A stretch of DNA of 64,000 nucleotides from Salinicola avicenniae (GTDB lineage: Bacteria > Pseudomonadota > Gammaproteobacteria > Pseudomonadales > Halomonadaceae). The DNA is taken from contig NZ_JAKQZC010000002.1 of assembly GCF_023736115.1 (NCBI RefSeq), forward strand, positions 62,001 to 126,000. Reading direction: 5' to 3'. Below, piece after piece: positions 50,295 to 60,734 of the stretch. A program made the translations under genes and the position numbers. The number at the start of each line of letters is the position of its first letter. Within the stretch, counting starts at the first letter, position 1. The notes under the pieces were generated by a model that saw nothing but the letters and a program-made list of their open reading frames with translations, did not search any database and was not told where the DNA came from.

Positions 50295-52895
50295 ATGGCC
50301 CTACGTTGGCTGACAACCCTGACGCTTCTGGTCACCACGCTGCTGCTGGCGTTTACCGGCTGGCAAACCTGGCAGTGGCGTCAGGATGGTGACCAGATGC
50401 TGGAGCGGCGGCTACAGAGCATCAACCGCGTCTTCACGCCATCTCTGGTCGCGGCGACGCGGCAGATGACCACCGCCGACATCGACGAGCTGCTCGCACG
50501 CCTCGTGCGCGACCCGGCCATCCTCAATGCCACGCTGCGTGATGCCGATGGCCGGGTCAAGGCACACGCCGGTGCGGCACCTTCGCCACCGCCGCGGGAG
50601 CTGCCGACGGCCACCACCAGCCGTCGCGAGGGCGACAACCGACGCTGGTTGCAGCCACTGGCGGCACATGACGGCGAGACGACCCCGGCCTACTGGCTCG
50701 ACCTGCGCCTGGACCCGAGTCGCGCTGCCGAAGGTAGCGAACGGCGGCGTGAACTGCTGCCACTGGCACTGTTCCTGTTTGCACTGGCCACCCCAGCGAC
50801 GCTCTGGTTCGGCCGTCGACGCCCCAGTGGATCGGCATCCCAGCCTGTCTCGCCCGATCCCAACAAGACAGCTGCCGCATCGCAGCCACCGGCCGAACCC
50901 GACGTCCCGGAAACCCACCCCGCCCCCCTCGGCGAAGTCGCCCAGGTCGGTCACGAGCTGCGAGCCCCGCTGTCCGGCGTGCTAGGGTTTTGTCGCCTGC
51001 TGGAAAACACACCGCTGGATACGCAGCAGCGCGAGTGGCTGCATCATATTCACCTCGCTTCCAACGGCTTGCTGGACACCGTCGACCATATCCTCGGTGA
51101 TACCCGCGGCGACGACAGCAACAGCGTCTTCGATATCACCGATCTGCTGTGGGAAGTGCTCTGCGTGCAGGCGCCGCTGGCCCAATCCCGTGGCATCATG
51201 TTGCTGTCGATTGTCTACGACGATGTGCCGCCGCGCTTGATTGGCCCCAAGGTGGTACTGCGCCAGTTGATGACCAACCTGGTCAACAACGCGATCAAGT
51301 ATGGCCAACCGGGGGATATCGTCGTCCGTGCCGTGCTCGACGCACGCTGTGAAAACCAGATTCGCCTGCGCCTGAGTGTCAGCGACCCCGGCAGCCGCGA
51401 CCCCGCCGACCATGCACGCCTGCGCCAGGCGCTTTGCCCGTGCGCCCCTGAAAACGACGCATCCGCTGGCTGCGAAGACGCGCTCAAGGGCCGCGAGGGC
51501 CGACACGGCCTCGGGCTCGATATCTGCCATCGCCTCGCCGCCCGCCTCGGCGGCACGCTGTCACTGGCCGGGCGAGAAGGCCGCGGCAACACCGTCGTCG
51601 CCAATCTCACGCTGCAAGCGTCACCGCCCTTCGTACGGCCGGCCGAGTTCGATCTCGAGGGGGCCGGTGTCGCGATCTGGCAGCCACACGTACGGCTCGC
51701 CTACCTGCTGGATCATGCCCTCGCCCGCTGGCATGCCCGCCCTCGGGCGCTCAAACATGCGGATGGCATGACGCAGCTCGCAGCCAGCGACCGCCTGGTG
51801 ATCGTGGGGATTGATCGAGATGCCCTGGCGCCAGCGATGCGGGAAATCTGGCAGGCGCGCTTCGATGCGGTGGACAGGCCCTGCCTGCTGCTGGTGGACG
51901 CCAGCCCGACGCACGCGCTGCCCTGGCAACTGCCGCCGGGCAGCCGCGTGTTACGACTGCCGATGTCCCGCTATATGTTCGGTCGAACACTGGCAACCAT
52001 GCTGGCTCACCAACGCCCCGATCAGCCACGTCGTCCGCGAGTCCTGATCATCGACGATGACGAGATCTCCCAGCGCTACCTCGATGCCCTGTTATCGCTC
52101 ACGGGCGCCGAGACGCTGGTCGCGGCCAACGCCGCCGAAGCGCTCGTTGAAGCCGCGCGCGCGCCGGCGGACCTCGTGCTGCTCGACCTCCACCTGCCCG
52201 ATGCTCACGGCTTCGAGCTCGCTCAGCGACTGACGCGGCTGGAAGGTAACTGGCCGGCGGTCCCCCTGGTGGCCATGACCGCCAGCCCCGATACACGCCC
52301 GCCGCAGCCACTGGCCACCTACGGCATCGCCGAGCTGCTGATCAAACCCTTGGATGCCCAGCGTCTGCGTGACCTCCTGAGACACTACCTGCCGACCGGG
52401 CTTGCCCCGGCGGTCTCGCCAGACCTGACGCCGCCTCAGCCGGAACACGCAACACCCGCGGGGACAACGCCAGGGCTGGCCGCCGGGACGCCGCCGGCCG
52501 ACGTCCCGACCGCGCCCGACACCCCAACGCGCTTGAGTGACCTCGCCGTCGTCGACGAAGCCGAGGCCTGGCGCATCGCCGGCGGCCGACAGGCGCTGAT
52601 CGCGGAGATGCGCGAGCTGCTGTTCGCCGAGCTACCCAGCCATCGCGAGCGCCTGCAGCAGAACTGGCAGGCGCGCGACCTGGCGGCGCTGGCCGAGACG
52701 GCACACCAGCTCGCCGGCGGTTGCCGCTACTGCGGCGTACCGCAGCTATCGACCGCTTGCGAGCAGCTCGAGCAGGGCTGTCATGCCCATGATATCTCGC
52801 GCTGCGCGGAGGCCTTGCGTGAAACCCTGGCCGCTTGCGATCGTCTGGCCGCCTGGATCGAGGATCGGCGCCTGACCGAAGCTCAGTGCCCGTGA
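50295..52895 (+). CDS. Hybrid histidine kinase of the BarA/GacS type
   Basis: An 866-residue inner-membrane sensor with phosphorelay domains in order: TM1 (about 6-24), periplasmic part (about 26-152), TM2 (about 154-172), a Pro/Ala/Ser-rich linker (174-213), HisKA with His220 (VGHELRAP), HATPase ([21 protein letters not shown]), a degenerate receiver-like stretch (about 455-560), a receiver domain with Asp631 (LLDLHLP), and a C-terminal Hpt with His804 (TAHQLAGG). This is the GacS/BarA pattern that feeds GacA/UvrY and the Csr small RNAs. Unusually, I see no HAMP domain after TM2. It is divergent from cysM, as in Pseudomonas. The stop overlaps convergent pdxJ by 13 bases. Confidence 0.85.
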   Translation: MALRWLTTLTLLVTTLLLAFTGWQTWQWRQDGDQMLERRLQSINRVFTPSLVAATRQMTTADIDELLARLVRDPAILNATLRDADGRVKAHAGAAPSPPPRELPTATTSRREGDNRRWLQPLAAHDGETTPAYWLDLRLDPSRAAEGSERRRELLPLALFLFALATPATLWFGRRRPSGSASQPVSPDPNKTAAASQPPAEPDVPETHPAPLGEVAQVGHELRAPLSGVLGFCRLLENTPLDTQQREWLHHIHLASNGLLDTVDHILGDTRGDDSNSVFDITDLLWEVLCVQAPLAQSRGIMLLSIVYDDVPPRLIGPKVVLRQLMTNLVNNAIKYGQPGDIVVRAVLDARCENQIRLRLSVSDPGSRDPADHARLRQALCPCAPENDASAGCEDALKGREGRHGLGLDICHRLAARLGGTLSLAGREGRGNTVVANLTLQASPPFVRPAEFDLEGAGVAIWQPHVRLAYLLDHALARWHARPRALKHADGMTQLAASDRLVIVGIDRDALAPAMREIWQARFDAVDRPCLLLVDASPTHALPWQLPPGSRVLRLPMSRYMFGRTLATMLAHQRPDQPRRPRVLIIDDDEISQRYLDALLSLTGAETLVAANAAEALVEAARAPADLVLLDLHLPDAHGFELAQRLTRLEGNWPAVPLVAMTASPDTRPPQPLATYGIAELLIKPLDAQRLRDLLRHYLPTGLAPAVSPDLTPPQPEHATPAGTTPGLAAGTPPADVPTAPDTPTRLSDLAVVDEAEAWRIAGGRQALIAEMRELLFAELPSHRERLQQNWQARDLAALAETAHQLAGGCRYCGVPQLSTACEQLEQGCHAHDISRCAEALRETLAACDRLAAWIEDRRLTEAQCP

Positions 52896-53704
52896 TCGCA
52901 GCCGTCCGCGTCATGGGCGTCAGGATGTTCGTGATCGTGCTCGAAGGACTCGATCTGCGCCACCAATCCCGACTCTTGCCCGGCGATCATCAAGCGTTTC
53001 ATTTCCCCCACGGCGTCCTTGAGCCCGACGAATAGCGCGCGAGCAATAATGGCGTGACCGATGTTGAGTTCGTGGATGCCGGCGATGGCGGCGATCCCTT
53101 CCACATTATGGTAATGCAGGCCATGACCGGCATTGACCACCAGCCCCAATTCACTGGCGCACTCCGCTGCGGCTGCGAGACGTTCGTATTCGACGCCGAC
53201 CGCGTCCCCCGTCGCGTCGGCATAGGCACCGGTATGCAGCTCGACCACCGGCGCCCCGGCTTCCCAGGCTGCCTGGATCTGCACCGGGTCCGGGTCGATG
53301 AACAGCGACACACGGCAGCCCGCCGCACGCAGACGGCGGCAGGCATCGGCAATCGCCTCGCGCCCGCCGACCACATCCAGCCCCCCCTCGGTGGTCAGCT
53401 CCTCGCGTTTTTCCGGTACCAGGCAGACATCCGCGGGCTGCAGGCGCTCGGCCAGTGCCAGCATCGGCTCGGTCACCGCCATTTCCAGATTCATGCGCGT
53501 GTTGATGACCGCCGCGATCAGCTCGACGTCGCGCTCCTGGATATGGCGCCGATCCTCGCGCAGATGCAGCGTGATCCCATCGGCGCCGGCCTCTTCCGCC
53601 AGCAGCGCAGCCTGTACCGGATCCGGGTAGCGGGTACCACGTGCCTGACGCAGGGTCGCCACGTGGTCAATGTTGACGCCAAGCTGGATGCGAGTCGCAA
53701 TCAT
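52883..53704 (-). CDS. pdxJ: Pyridoxine 5'-phosphate synthase with His-rich C-terminal tail
   Basis: A 273-residue enzyme that joins 3-amino-2-oxopropyl phosphate and deoxyxylulose phosphate, giving pyridoxine phosphate. It opens [52 protein letters not shown] and [11 protein letters not shown] are the expected active-site blocks. Typical PdxJ is about 240-250 residues; here a tail of about 20 residues ([20 protein letters not shown]), with six His and one Cys, extends it. I start at MIATRIQLG; 14 upstream codons are less likely. It is the last gene of the lepA-lepB-rnc-era-recO-pdxJ cluster and tail-overlaps the sensor kinase gene by 13 bases. Confidence 0.95.
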   Translation of the reverse strand: MIATRIQLGVNIDHVATLRQARGTRYPDPVQAALLAEEAGADGITLHLREDRRHIQERDVELIAAVINTRMNLEMAVTEPMLALAERLQPADVCLVPEKREELTTEGGLDVVGGREAIADACRRLRAAGCRVSLFIDPDPVQIQAAWEAGAPVVELHTGAYADATGDAVGVEYERLAAAAECASELGLVVNAGHGLHYHNVEGIAAIAGIHELNIGHAIIARALFVGLKDAVGEMKRLMIAGQESGLVAQIESFEHDHEHPDAHDADGCDHGH

Positions 53705-53768
53705 GAAGTCGATATCCTTTTGAACGGAGTTAAGCGTGTCGATCAATCTCGGCTAGATCGCCGGCGCG

Positions 53769-54485
53769 TCAGCGGACCGCGGCCGCATCACGCCGGCGCT
53801 GATTCAGGCGCAGCATCAATTCCCGCGAGCGCAGCGGCTGGCTGCCGATCAGGGGGGCCAGCGCCGCGCGAGTCAGGGCCTTGCTGAGCCCCGCCAGCCC
53901 CGGGACCTCCCAATCGCCTCGCGCCAGCAGCTTGAGACTACGCCCGTCCCAGCCGGGCCGATCGGCCGCGATAGGATGAAAGCGTCGCGTATCAGGGAGA
54001 TAGGTATAACGCACGCTGGGATCCAGCGGGGTATCGTCGGACTGCAGGAAGACCGGTTCGGCATCCAACGCTTCCAGCAGTGTGATTTCGAGTCGCCGCA
54101 GCGTCGGCGCGCGCTCGGCAGGTCGCGTCAGGCGCTCGATCGCCCAGGCGTAGATCGCAAAAACGTCACCGGCCGGCAGCCCGACAGGAAGCGCACGGGT
54201 CAGCAGCTCGTTGGCATAGAGGCCGCACAGCAGCCCCTCGCCGGCCAGCAGCACCGAACTCTGCGTCGTTTCCATCATGCGCAATCGCTTGAGATCGCCC
54301 TCGCCGACCCAGGTCAGATGCAGCGGTGCGAAGGGCTGCAGCTTGCTACGCGACTTGCTGCCGGCACGCTGCACACCCTGAGCGACCGCGCGCACGTGGC
54401 CGTGCTCGAGCGTGATCACGTCAACCAGGGCACTGGTTTCCCGATAGGGACGCTTGTGCAGTAGATAGGCCGGCTGGGGTGTCAT
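53769..54485 (-). CDS. recO: DNA repair protein RecO
   Basis: A 238-residue recombination mediator that loads RecA on SSB-coated DNA with RecR. The N-terminal OB-fold has AYLLHKRPYRETSALVDVITLEHG (in blocks) and RAVAQGVQRAGSKSRSKLQPF; GLYANELLTRALP is the helical-domain start. The zinc-finger cysteines seen in some RecO proteins are absent, as in other gammaproteobacteria. It lies between era (66 bases upstream) and pdxJ (64 bases downstream) on the same strand, the standard order. Confidence 0.95.
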   Translation of the reverse strand: MTPQPAYLLHKRPYRETSALVDVITLEHGHVRAVAQGVQRAGSKSRSKLQPFAPLHLTWVGEGDLKRLRMMETTQSSVLLAGEGLLCGLYANELLTRALPVGLPAGDVFAIYAWAIERLTRPAERAPTLRRLEITLLEALDAEPVFLQSDDTPLDPSVRYTYLPDTRRFHPIAADRPGWDGRSLKLLARGDWEVPGLAGLSKALTRAALAPLIGSQPLRSRELMLRLNQRRRDAAAVR

Positions 54486-54551
54486 GGCCGAAGCCTCTCG
54501 TGGCAGGGCGTGCCGACAGGCATCTCGACTGCCGGCAGCGCGGACGACGCG

Positions 54552-55451
54552 TCAGTCGAGATCGTAACCGAGACTCTTCAGGGCACGGTCGTTGTCCGAC
54601 CAGCCTCGCTTGACCTTGACCCAGAGGTTAAGCATCACTTTGCTGTCGAAGGCGCGCTCCATCTCCTGGCGCGCTTCGATGCCGATCTTCTTGATGCGCT
54701 CGCCCTTGTCACCGATCAGAATCTTCTTCTGTCCCGGCCGTTCGACCAGCATCAACGCGCTGATATGGACCACCTTGCCTTCGTCGCGAAACTCCTCGAT
54801 CTCGACGGTCATCTGGTACGGCAGTTCGTCGCCCAGCTGACGCATGACCTTCTCACGTACCAGTTCCGCCGCCAGAAAACGCTGGCTCTTGTCGGTGACC
54901 TGATCCTCCGGAAAATAGTGCATGCCTTCCGGTAGAAGCTTCGCGACCTCGGCCTCCAGCTCTGGCACATTGGTGCCGTGCTTGGCCGAAATGGGCAGGA
55001 TCGCGGCAAACTCGCGCCGGTTCGACAGCGACGCCAGCCATGGCAGCAGGGTTGCCTTGTCCTCGAGCCAGTCGACCTTGTTGACCGCGAGAATGACCGG
55101 CGCTTCGACGTGAACCAGCTTATCGAGCACGACCTGATCCTCGTCGGTCCAGCGCGTCCGATCGACCAGAAAGACCACGCAGTCGACATCCCGCAGTGCC
55201 TGGGAGGCCGCCTGGTTCATGAAACGGTTGATCGCCTTGTTGCGATCCCGCGTCTGTAGATGCATGCCCGGCGTGTCGACGTAGATGAACTGCGTCTCGT
55301 CGACCGTCTTGATCCCCATGATCTGGTGCCGGGTTGTCTGCGGCCGGCGCGAGGTGATCGAGATCTTCTGGCCCAGGATGCGATTCATCAGTGTCGATTT
55401 GCCCACGTTGGGCCTGCCGACGATGGCGACGAAACCACAGCTTTGCGTCAT
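54552..55451 (-). CDS. era: GTPase Era
   Basis: A 299-residue GTPase required for 30S subunit maturation through binding the 3' end of 16S rRNA. G1 GRPNVGKST at 12-20, the switch [13 protein letters not shown]3 DTPGMH at 59-64 and G4 NKVD at 124-127, followed by a C-terminal KH domain (about 205-299; [17 protein letters not shown]). The start [12 protein letters not shown] overlaps the rnc stop by one base (TGATG), showing translational coupling. The open frame upstream belongs to rnc in another register and is not coding for Era. Confidence 0.98.
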   Translation of the reverse strand: MTQSCGFVAIVGRPNVGKSTLMNRILGQKISITSRRPQTTRHQIMGIKTVDETQFIYVDTPGMHLQTRDRNKAINRFMNQAASQALRDVDCVVFLVDRTRWTDEDQVVLDKLVHVEAPVILAVNKVDWLEDKATLLPWLASLSNRREFAAILPISAKHGTNVPELEAEVAKLLPEGMHYFPEDQVTDKSQRFLAAELVREKVMRQLGDELPYQMTVEIEEFRDEGKVVHISALMLVERPGQKKILIGDKGERIKKIGIEARQEMERAFDSKVMLNLWVKVKRGWSDNDRALKSLGYDLD

Positions 55452-56143
55452 CAGCGCTTGCCTCTCGACGGTTCGATTTTGGCCAGTGCCACCTCGGCGG
55501 CCTGCTGTTCGGCCAGACGGCGGCTGCTGCCTTCCCCCAGGGTCGGCTTGTCGCCGAGCATGGCGACGTGACATTCGACGCTGAAGGTCTGCGCATGCGC
55601 CTCGCCTTCGACCGAGGTCACCTCGTAGCGCGGCAACGCCTGCTGACGCGACTGCAGAAACTCCTGGAGCCGTGTCTTCGGATCCTTCTGGGTGTTATGA
55701 AGGTCGATCGACTCCAGCCGGGTGGCGAACCAGGCGAGTACACGACGGCGCGCCACGTCCATCCCCGCATCAAGATAGATCGCCCCGATCACCGCCTCCA
55801 GCGCGTCGGCCAGAATCGATTCGCGCCGGTGTCCACCGCTCTTCATTTCACCGGAGCCGAGCCGCAGGCACTCGCCGAGCGCAAACTCACGCGCGACCAC
55901 CGCCAGCGTCTGGCCCTTGACCAGCCCGGCGCGCAACCGCGACAGCTGGCCCTCGCGCGCGGCCGGGAAGCGCGTGAACAGCGCTTCGCCGATCACGAAG
56001 TTGACGATCGAGTCCCCCAGGAACTCGAGTCGTTCGTTGTTAGCGCCACCGACACTGCGGTGTGTCAGCGCCAGTTCCAGCAGCGCGCGATCATGAAACT
56101 CATGACCGATACGCCGACTGAACCCTTGCAAAGGATCACTCAC
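55451..56143 (-). CDS. rnc: Ribonuclease III
   Basis: A 230-residue double-strand RNA endonuclease that processes rRNA precursors and regulates mRNAs. The catalytic signature [10 protein letters not shown] has Glu40 and Asp44; [16 protein letters not shown] carries Asp113 and Glu116. A double-stranded RNA-binding domain covers about 155-228 ([11 protein letters not shown], then [15 protein letters not shown]). It is coupled to era by a one-base overlap and lies 134 bases after lepB. Confidence 0.98.
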   Translation of the reverse strand: MSDPLQGFSRRIGHEFHDRALLELALTHRSVGGANNERLEFLGDSIVNFVIGEALFTRFPAAREGQLSRLRAGLVKGQTLAVVAREFALGECLRLGSGEMKSGGHRRESILADALEAVIGAIYLDAGMDVARRRVLAWFATRLESIDLHNTQKDPKTRLQEFLQSRQQALPRYEVTSVEGEAHAQTFSVECHVAMLGDKPTLGEGSSRRLAEQQAAEVALAKIEPSRGKR

Positions 56144-56277
56144 GTCATTCCCATCAATCGTTGTCTTTGAATCTACTCGAAAAGCCGATCACGACGCGCA
56201 GCGACCGCGGGGATTGCCCGTTGCCGCTGCGGCGCAAAGCGGTAGCGGGCGCACCGAATCGGCGCCCGCGGCTGGCG

Positions 56278-57108
56278 TCAGTCTATCTGGCGCACCGAAC
56301 TGAAGCTAGGCAAACCACCATCCCAATGCATCCAGACAGCGAACGCCTTGCCAACGATGTTCGCTTCCGGCACGAACCCCCAATAGCGGCTGTCGTTGGA
56401 GTGATCGCGGTTGTCGCCCATCATGAAATACTCATTGTCAGGGACCACGATTTCGCGCATTTGCGGTCCCGGGCTCTGCGGATTGTTGAAGATGCTGTGC
56501 TCGACATCACCGAGCTGCTCCTGGAAGCGCTCTTCACCCGGCGCCTCGGCCGGCTCGGGGTCGAGCATCGACTTCGGTACCGGCTCGCCGTTGACGTAAA
56601 GCTGCTTGTTCTCGTAGCGGATGTGGTCACCCGGCAGCCCAATCACGCGCTTGATAAAGTTGACCGACGGGTCCTCGGGGAAACGGAAGACCATCACATC
56701 GCCACGTTCCGGCTCGCCGATGTCCGCAATCTCGGTATTGGTGACCGGCAGGCGCAGGCCGTAGGCGAACTTGTTGACGAGGATGAAATCACCCACTTCC
56801 AGCGTCGGGCGCATGGAGCCCGACGGAATCTGAAACGGCTCGATGACGAAACTGCGCAACACCAGCACGATCAACAGCACCGGGAAAAAAGAGCGTGCGT
56901 AGTCAACCGGCCAGGGGTCCTTGTAAACGCCCTCTTCCGACTTGCCCTTGCCGTCTGTGGCGACCTCGCTGGCGCCCGCTAGCGTGCCTTGCGCTTCAGC
57001 CGCTTCGCGCTGGCGCCGGCGACGCTTGCCGCGCCACAGCAGGCTGTCGGCAAGCCACACGAGTCCCGTGATGGCGACAGCCAGCACCAGTAACAGTGAA
57101 AAATCCAT
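56278..57108 (-). CDS. lepB: Signal peptidase I
   Basis: A 276-residue inner-membrane serine peptidase that removes signal peptides. A TM segment (about 3-22) and a charged cytoplasmic loop (about 25-68) lead to a second TM (about 74-92) and the catalytic domain. Ser98 in IPSGSMRPTL and Lys153 in VNFIKRVIGLPGD form the dyad; MGDNRDHSNDSRYWG is the conserved box E. AGGA precedes the ATG. lepA ends eight bases upstream, so they are cotranscribed. Confidence 0.97.
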   Translation of the reverse strand: MDFSLLLVLAVAITGLVWLADSLLWRGKRRRRQREAAEAQGTLAGASEVATDGKGKSEEGVYKDPWPVDYARSFFPVLLIVLVLRSFVIEPFQIPSGSMRPTLEVGDFILVNKFAYGLRLPVTNTEIADIGEPERGDVMVFRFPEDPSVNFIKRVIGLPGDHIRYENKQLYVNGEPVPKSMLDPEPAEAPGEERFQEQLGDVEHSIFNNPQSPGPQMREIVVPDNEYFMMGDNRDHSNDSRYWGFVPEANIVGKAFAVWMHWDGGLPSFSSVRQID

Positions 57109-57116
57109 GAGGTTTC

Positions 57117-58934
57117 CTACTCGTTCACTTTAAGAACGGCAAGGAACGCATCCTGGGGAATCTCGACACGCCCCACCTGCTTCATGCGCTTCTTGCCGGC
57201 TTTCTGCTTCTCCAACAGTTTCTTCTTGCGGGTCGTATCGCCGCCGTAGCACTTGGCGGTGACGTTCTTGCGCAACGCCTTGACTGTGGAGCGCGCCACC
57301 ACATGCCCGCCGATCGCCGCCTGCACCGCGACGTCGAACATCTGGCGCGGAATCAGCTCTTTCATCTTGTCGACCAGGATGCGTCCACGGGTGTGGGCAT
57401 GGTCGCGATGAATGATCAGCGCCAGCGCGTCGACACGATCACCGTTGATCAGGATGTCCAGGCGCACCAGCTTGGCCGCCTCGAAACGCTCGAAGCTGTA
57501 GTCGAGCGAGGCGTAACCCTTGGAGATCGACTTCAGACGGTCGAAGAAGTCCATCACCACTTCCGCCATCGGCAGCTCGTAGACGAGCTGCATCTGGTTG
57601 CCGAGCACCTGCATGTCGAGCTGCATGCCACGCCGATTGACGCACTCGGTGATGACATTACCCACGAACTCCTGCGGCACCAGGATATTGGCGCGCACGA
57701 TGGGTTCGCGCATTTCCGCGACGTTGGCGAAGTCAGGCAACTTGGACGGGTTGGAGATGTAGCGCACTTCGCCATCATCCATCTCCAGCTCGTAGATGAC
57801 GGTCGGCGCCGTGGTCAGCAGATCGAGGTCGTACTCCCGCTCGAGACGCTCCTGAATGATCTCCATGTGCAGCGTGCCGAGAAAGCCGACGCGGAAACCG
57901 AAGCCGAGCGCGTCGGAGTTCTCGGGCACGTAGTCGAGCGAGGCATCGTTGAGCGCCAGCTTCTCGAGCGCGTCGCGGAAGTCCTCGTAGTCGTCGGAGC
58001 TGACCGGGAACATGCCGGCGTAGACCTGCGGCTTCACCTTCTGGAAGCCGGGCAAACGCGGCACGTCCTTGGTCTTGGTGTGGGTGATGGTATCGCCCAC
58101 CGGGGCACCGTGAATGTCCTTGATGCCGGCAATCACGAAACCGACCTCGCCCGCACGCAGCATCCCGGTCGAATGCTGCTTGGGCGTGAAGTAACCGATG
58201 TCGTTGACTTCCCAGTCACGCCCGGTCGACTTCATGTGGATCTTGTCGCCCTTCTTGAGCGTGCCGTCGAACAGCCGTACCAGCGAGACGACGCCCTGGT
58301 AGTTGTCGAACCAGGAGTCGATGATCAATGCCTGCAGGTCACCATCACGGTCGCCTTTGGGCGGCGGAATATCGCGTACCAGCCGCTCCAGCAGCAGATC
58401 CATGTTGAGACCGCTCTTGGCCGAAACACGTACCGCATCCTGCGCCTCCAGGCCAATGATCTCCTCGATCTCGTGCGCCACACGCTCCGGATCCGCCTGC
58501 GGCAGATCCATCTTGTTGAGCACCGGCAGCACCTCGAGGTTCTGCTCGATGGCGGTATAGCAGTTGGCCACCGACTGCGCCTCGACGCCCTGCCCGGCAT
58601 CGACCACCAGCAGCGCGCCCTCGCAGGCGTAGAGCGAACGCGACACCTCGTAGGAGAAGTCCACGTGCCCCGGGGTATCGATGAAATTGAGCTGGTAGGT
58701 ATGGCCGTCCTGCGCTTTGTAATCGAGCGTGACGGACTGCGCCTTGATGGTGATCCCGCGCTCGCGCTCGAGATCCATCGAATCCAGCACCTGCTCCTTC
58801 AGCTCTCGGTCGGTCAGACCACCGCAGACCTGGATGATCCGATCGGCGAGCGTGGACTTGCCATGGTCGATATGGGCGATGATCGAGAAGTTCCGGATGA
58901 ACTTCAGTTGCTCGTTGCTTTCAGCGTCTGCCAT
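57117..58934 (-). CDS. lepA: Elongation factor 4 (LepA)
   Basis: A 605-residue translational GTPase that back-translocates stalled ribosomes and aids initiation/assembly. [10 protein letters not shown] is at about 20-29, DTPGHVDF and NKMDLP follow, and the LepA-specific C-terminal domain includes [28 protein letters not shown] (in blocks). I start at [16 protein letters not shown] with AAGG six bases before; further upstream ATG/GTG codons would add non-conserved residues. It heads lepA-lepB-rnc-era-recO-pdxJ and follows mucD. Confidence 0.98.
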   Translation of the reverse strand: MADAESNEQLKFIRNFSIIAHIDHGKSTLADRIIQVCGGLTDRELKEQVLDSMDLERERGITIKAQSVTLDYKAQDGHTYQLNFIDTPGHVDFSYEVSRSLYACEGALLVVDAGQGVEAQSVANCYTAIEQNLEVLPVLNKMDLPQADPERVAHEIEEIIGLEAQDAVRVSAKSGLNMDLLLERLVRDIPPPKGDRDGDLQALIIDSWFDNYQGVVSLVRLFDGTLKKGDKIHMKSTGRDWEVNDIGYFTPKQHSTGMLRAGEVGFVIAGIKDIHGAPVGDTITHTKTKDVPRLPGFQKVKPQVYAGMFPVSSDDYEDFRDALEKLALNDASLDYVPENSDALGFGFRVGFLGTLHMEIIQERLEREYDLDLLTTAPTVIYELEMDDGEVRYISNPSKLPDFANVAEMREPIVRANILVPQEFVGNVITECVNRRGMQLDMQVLGNQMQLVYELPMAEVVMDFFDRLKSISKGYASLDYSFERFEAAKLVRLDILINGDRVDALALIIHRDHAHTRGRILVDKMKELIPRQMFDVAVQAAIGGHVVARSTVKALRKNVTAKCYGGDTTRKKKLLEKQKAGKKRMKQVGRVEIPQDAFLAVLKVNE

Positions 58935-59064
58935 TGAAACCTTACCGGTCATTGGTACACACGCGCCGATCCGTTCGTCAAAGGAAGGAGCCGCGCGGGA
59001 AGTTGCGGATGTGGCGCATTGTACCGACATGCCGGTGGCAAGGACAGCTGCGTCAACCCAACGA

Positions 59065-59092
59065 CTGCGGCCCCGCCGTGGCGGGGCCGCAG
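59065..59092 (-). terminator. GC-rich stem-loop downstream of mucD
   Basis: CTGCGGCCCCGCC pairs perfectly with GGCGGGGCCGCAG around a two-base loop core, 13 bp. It lies 32 bases past the mucD stop in the intergenic space before lepA. The following minus-strand bases (TCGTTGGGTTG) are only moderately T-rich, so partial termination between mucD and lepA is likely. Confidence 0.75.
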
Positions 59093-59123
59093 GTCGTGCC
59101 GGTCGGCTGTACGCCGAGGTGAA

Positions 59124-60536
59124 TCAGTCGTCGCTGCCGAGGCGCAGCGCCACGAACAGCGAGTTGCCATCGCGGATCAGGCGCACGGGGATGGCCCGAT
59201 CTCCGTCGGCCTGCTTGACCGCGTCGATCAGCTCATCGGCGCTGCTGACCGCCTGCTGGTCGAAGCTGACGATGACATCACCAGGCTGGATACCGGCACC
59301 CGCAGCCGCCCCGCGCGGATCGACGCGACGCACCAGTACACCGTGATCGATATCGAGCTGCTGCTTCTGCTGATCGCTTAGATCGCTGATCGCGATGCCC
59401 AGCTTGGCCTGATCATCCGCCGACTTGCCACCGCGCGAACCGTCGGCCTGAAGCGATTCCGGCCAGTCGCCGACCGTGACATCGATATCCTGCTCGTCAC
59501 CGCCGCGCATGACCTGCAGCTGCACTTCATCGCCCGGGGCTACCTGACCGATCAGACGCGGCAACGTGGTGGAATCGTCGATATCGGTGCCGTCAACGCC
59601 GAGAATGACATCCCCCGCCTGCAGACCCGCCTCGGCGGCAGGACTGTCGTCGCTGACATCGGAGACCAGCGCGCCACGCGCGTCGTCGAGCCCGAACGAT
59701 TCAGCCAGATCCCGGGAGACCGGCTGGATCACGACGCCGAGCCAGCCGCGGCTGACATGCCCTTCCGTGCGCAGCTGATCGGCGACCTCCATCGCGACGC
59801 TGATCGGGATGGCGAAGGACAGGCCCATGAAGCCACCGCTACGGGTATAAATCTGCGAATTGATGCCGACGACCTGGCCGTCGAGGTTGAACAGCGGCCC
59901 ACCGGAGTTCCCCGGATTGATCGCGACATCGGTCTGAATGAACGGGACGTAGGTATCGCTGGGCAGCGTCCGATTGATGGCGCTGACGATACCGGCTGTC
60001 ACCGAATGGTCAAAACCGAATGGCGAGCCGATTGCGGCGACCCATTCGCCAACCTCGAGATCATCGGAATCGCCAATCTGCAGGGTCTGCAGATCGTCGG
60101 CATCGACCTTCAGCAGCGCGACATCGGTACGCGGATCGGACCCGACCAGCTCCGCCGGCAGTTCCCGCCGGTCATTGAGGCGGACCGTGATCTCGTCGGC
60201 ATCCTTGACCACGTGCGCGTTGGTCAGAATATAACCGTCCGCACGGATCACGAACCCGGACCCCAGCGACTTGCGTTCCTCATTACCGCCGGGCATACCG
60301 GGCATTGGCGGCATCTGGTCACCAAAGAAGCGGCGGAAAATCTCCGGCATCTCCTGCTGACCGTAGGCGCCACCAGCGTTCACCGTGCTGGTGGTGGAGA
60401 TATTGACCACGCCGGGGGCGGCCTGCTTGACCAGATCAGTGAAGTCCGGCAGTTCACGCGCCTGGGCCGCCTGTACGGACATCAGGGCAACGACCATCAG
60501 CAGCCAGGGCGCAAACCATTTTGTCATGCGTTCCAT
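59124..60536 (-). CDS. mucD: Periplasmic serine protease MucD (Do/DegP family)
   Basis: A 470-residue periplasmic chaperone-protease that clears misfolded envelope proteins and limits AlgU activation. The signal peptide (about 1-26, ending QAQA-like AAQA) is followed by the trypsin-like domain with His108 (TNAHVV), Asp138 (DPRTDVALLK) and Ser211 (GNSGGP), then two PDZ domains (about 255-345 and 375-465). AGGAG is six bases before the ATG. mucC, which lies between mucB and mucD in P. aeruginosa, is absent. A putative AlgU-type promoter and a 5' stem-loop occur in the 198-base mucB-mucD gap. Confidence 0.96.
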   Translation of the reverse strand: MERMTKWFAPWLLMVVALMSVQAAQARELPDFTDLVKQAAPGVVNISTTSTVNAGGAYGQQEMPEIFRRFFGDQMPPMPGMPGGNEERKSLGSGFVIRADGYILTNAHVVKDADEITVRLNDRRELPAELVGSDPRTDVALLKVDADDLQTLQIGDSDDLEVGEWVAAIGSPFGFDHSVTAGIVSAINRTLPSDTYVPFIQTDVAINPGNSGGPLFNLDGQVVGINSQIYTRSGGFMGLSFAIPISVAMEVADQLRTEGHVSRGWLGVVIQPVSRDLAESFGLDDARGALVSDVSDDSPAAEAGLQAGDVILGVDGTDIDDSTTLPRLIGQVAPGDEVQLQVMRGGDEQDIDVTVGDWPESLQADGSRGGKSADDQAKLGIAISDLSDQQKQQLDIDHGVLVRRVDPRGAAAGAGIQPGDVIVSFDQQAVSSADELIDAVKQADGDRAIPVRLIRDGNSLFVALRLGSDD

Positions 60537-60638
60537 TGAGCACTCCTAACACCAGAATGAAGACTCATGCGAGTCATTCGTTGACGATGCACACGGGAGG
60601 GAAAGCAACACGATTGAATCCCGCGCCATCACGATAAC

Positions 60639-60665
60639 GCCGCACCTCGTGTGGGCGGGTGCGGC
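60639..60665 (-). promoter_or_regulatory. Stem-loop in the mucD leader
   Basis: GCCGCACC (60639-60646) pairs with GGTGCGGC (60658-60665) around 11 bases. If transcription begins at the promoter proposed just upstream, this would be at the very 5' end of the mucD mRNA. It could also end transcripts from mucB. No T-run follows. Confidence 0.5.
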
Positions 60666-60669
60666 ACTT

Positions 60670-60698
60670 TCATTGATGCGGAAAACCGCGAAGAGTTC
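60670..60698 (-). promoter_or_regulatory. Putative AlgU/sigma-E promoter of mucD
   Basis: On the minus strand GAACTC (60698-60693) is followed by a 16-base spacer and TCAATG (60676-60671). This fits the extracytoplasmic sigma pattern GAACTT-N16-TCNAA with one mismatch in each element. It lies about 135 bases before the mucD start, so mucD may be read independently of the algU-mucAB message. Confidence 0.45.
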
Positions 60699-60734
60699 AA
60701 TGGGATGTAAAGATTCTTTGCCGAGCGTTCGGCC

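Noticed and set aside
57303-58937. Long plus-strand frame opposite lepA
   Set aside because: Antisense shadow of a highly conserved gene.
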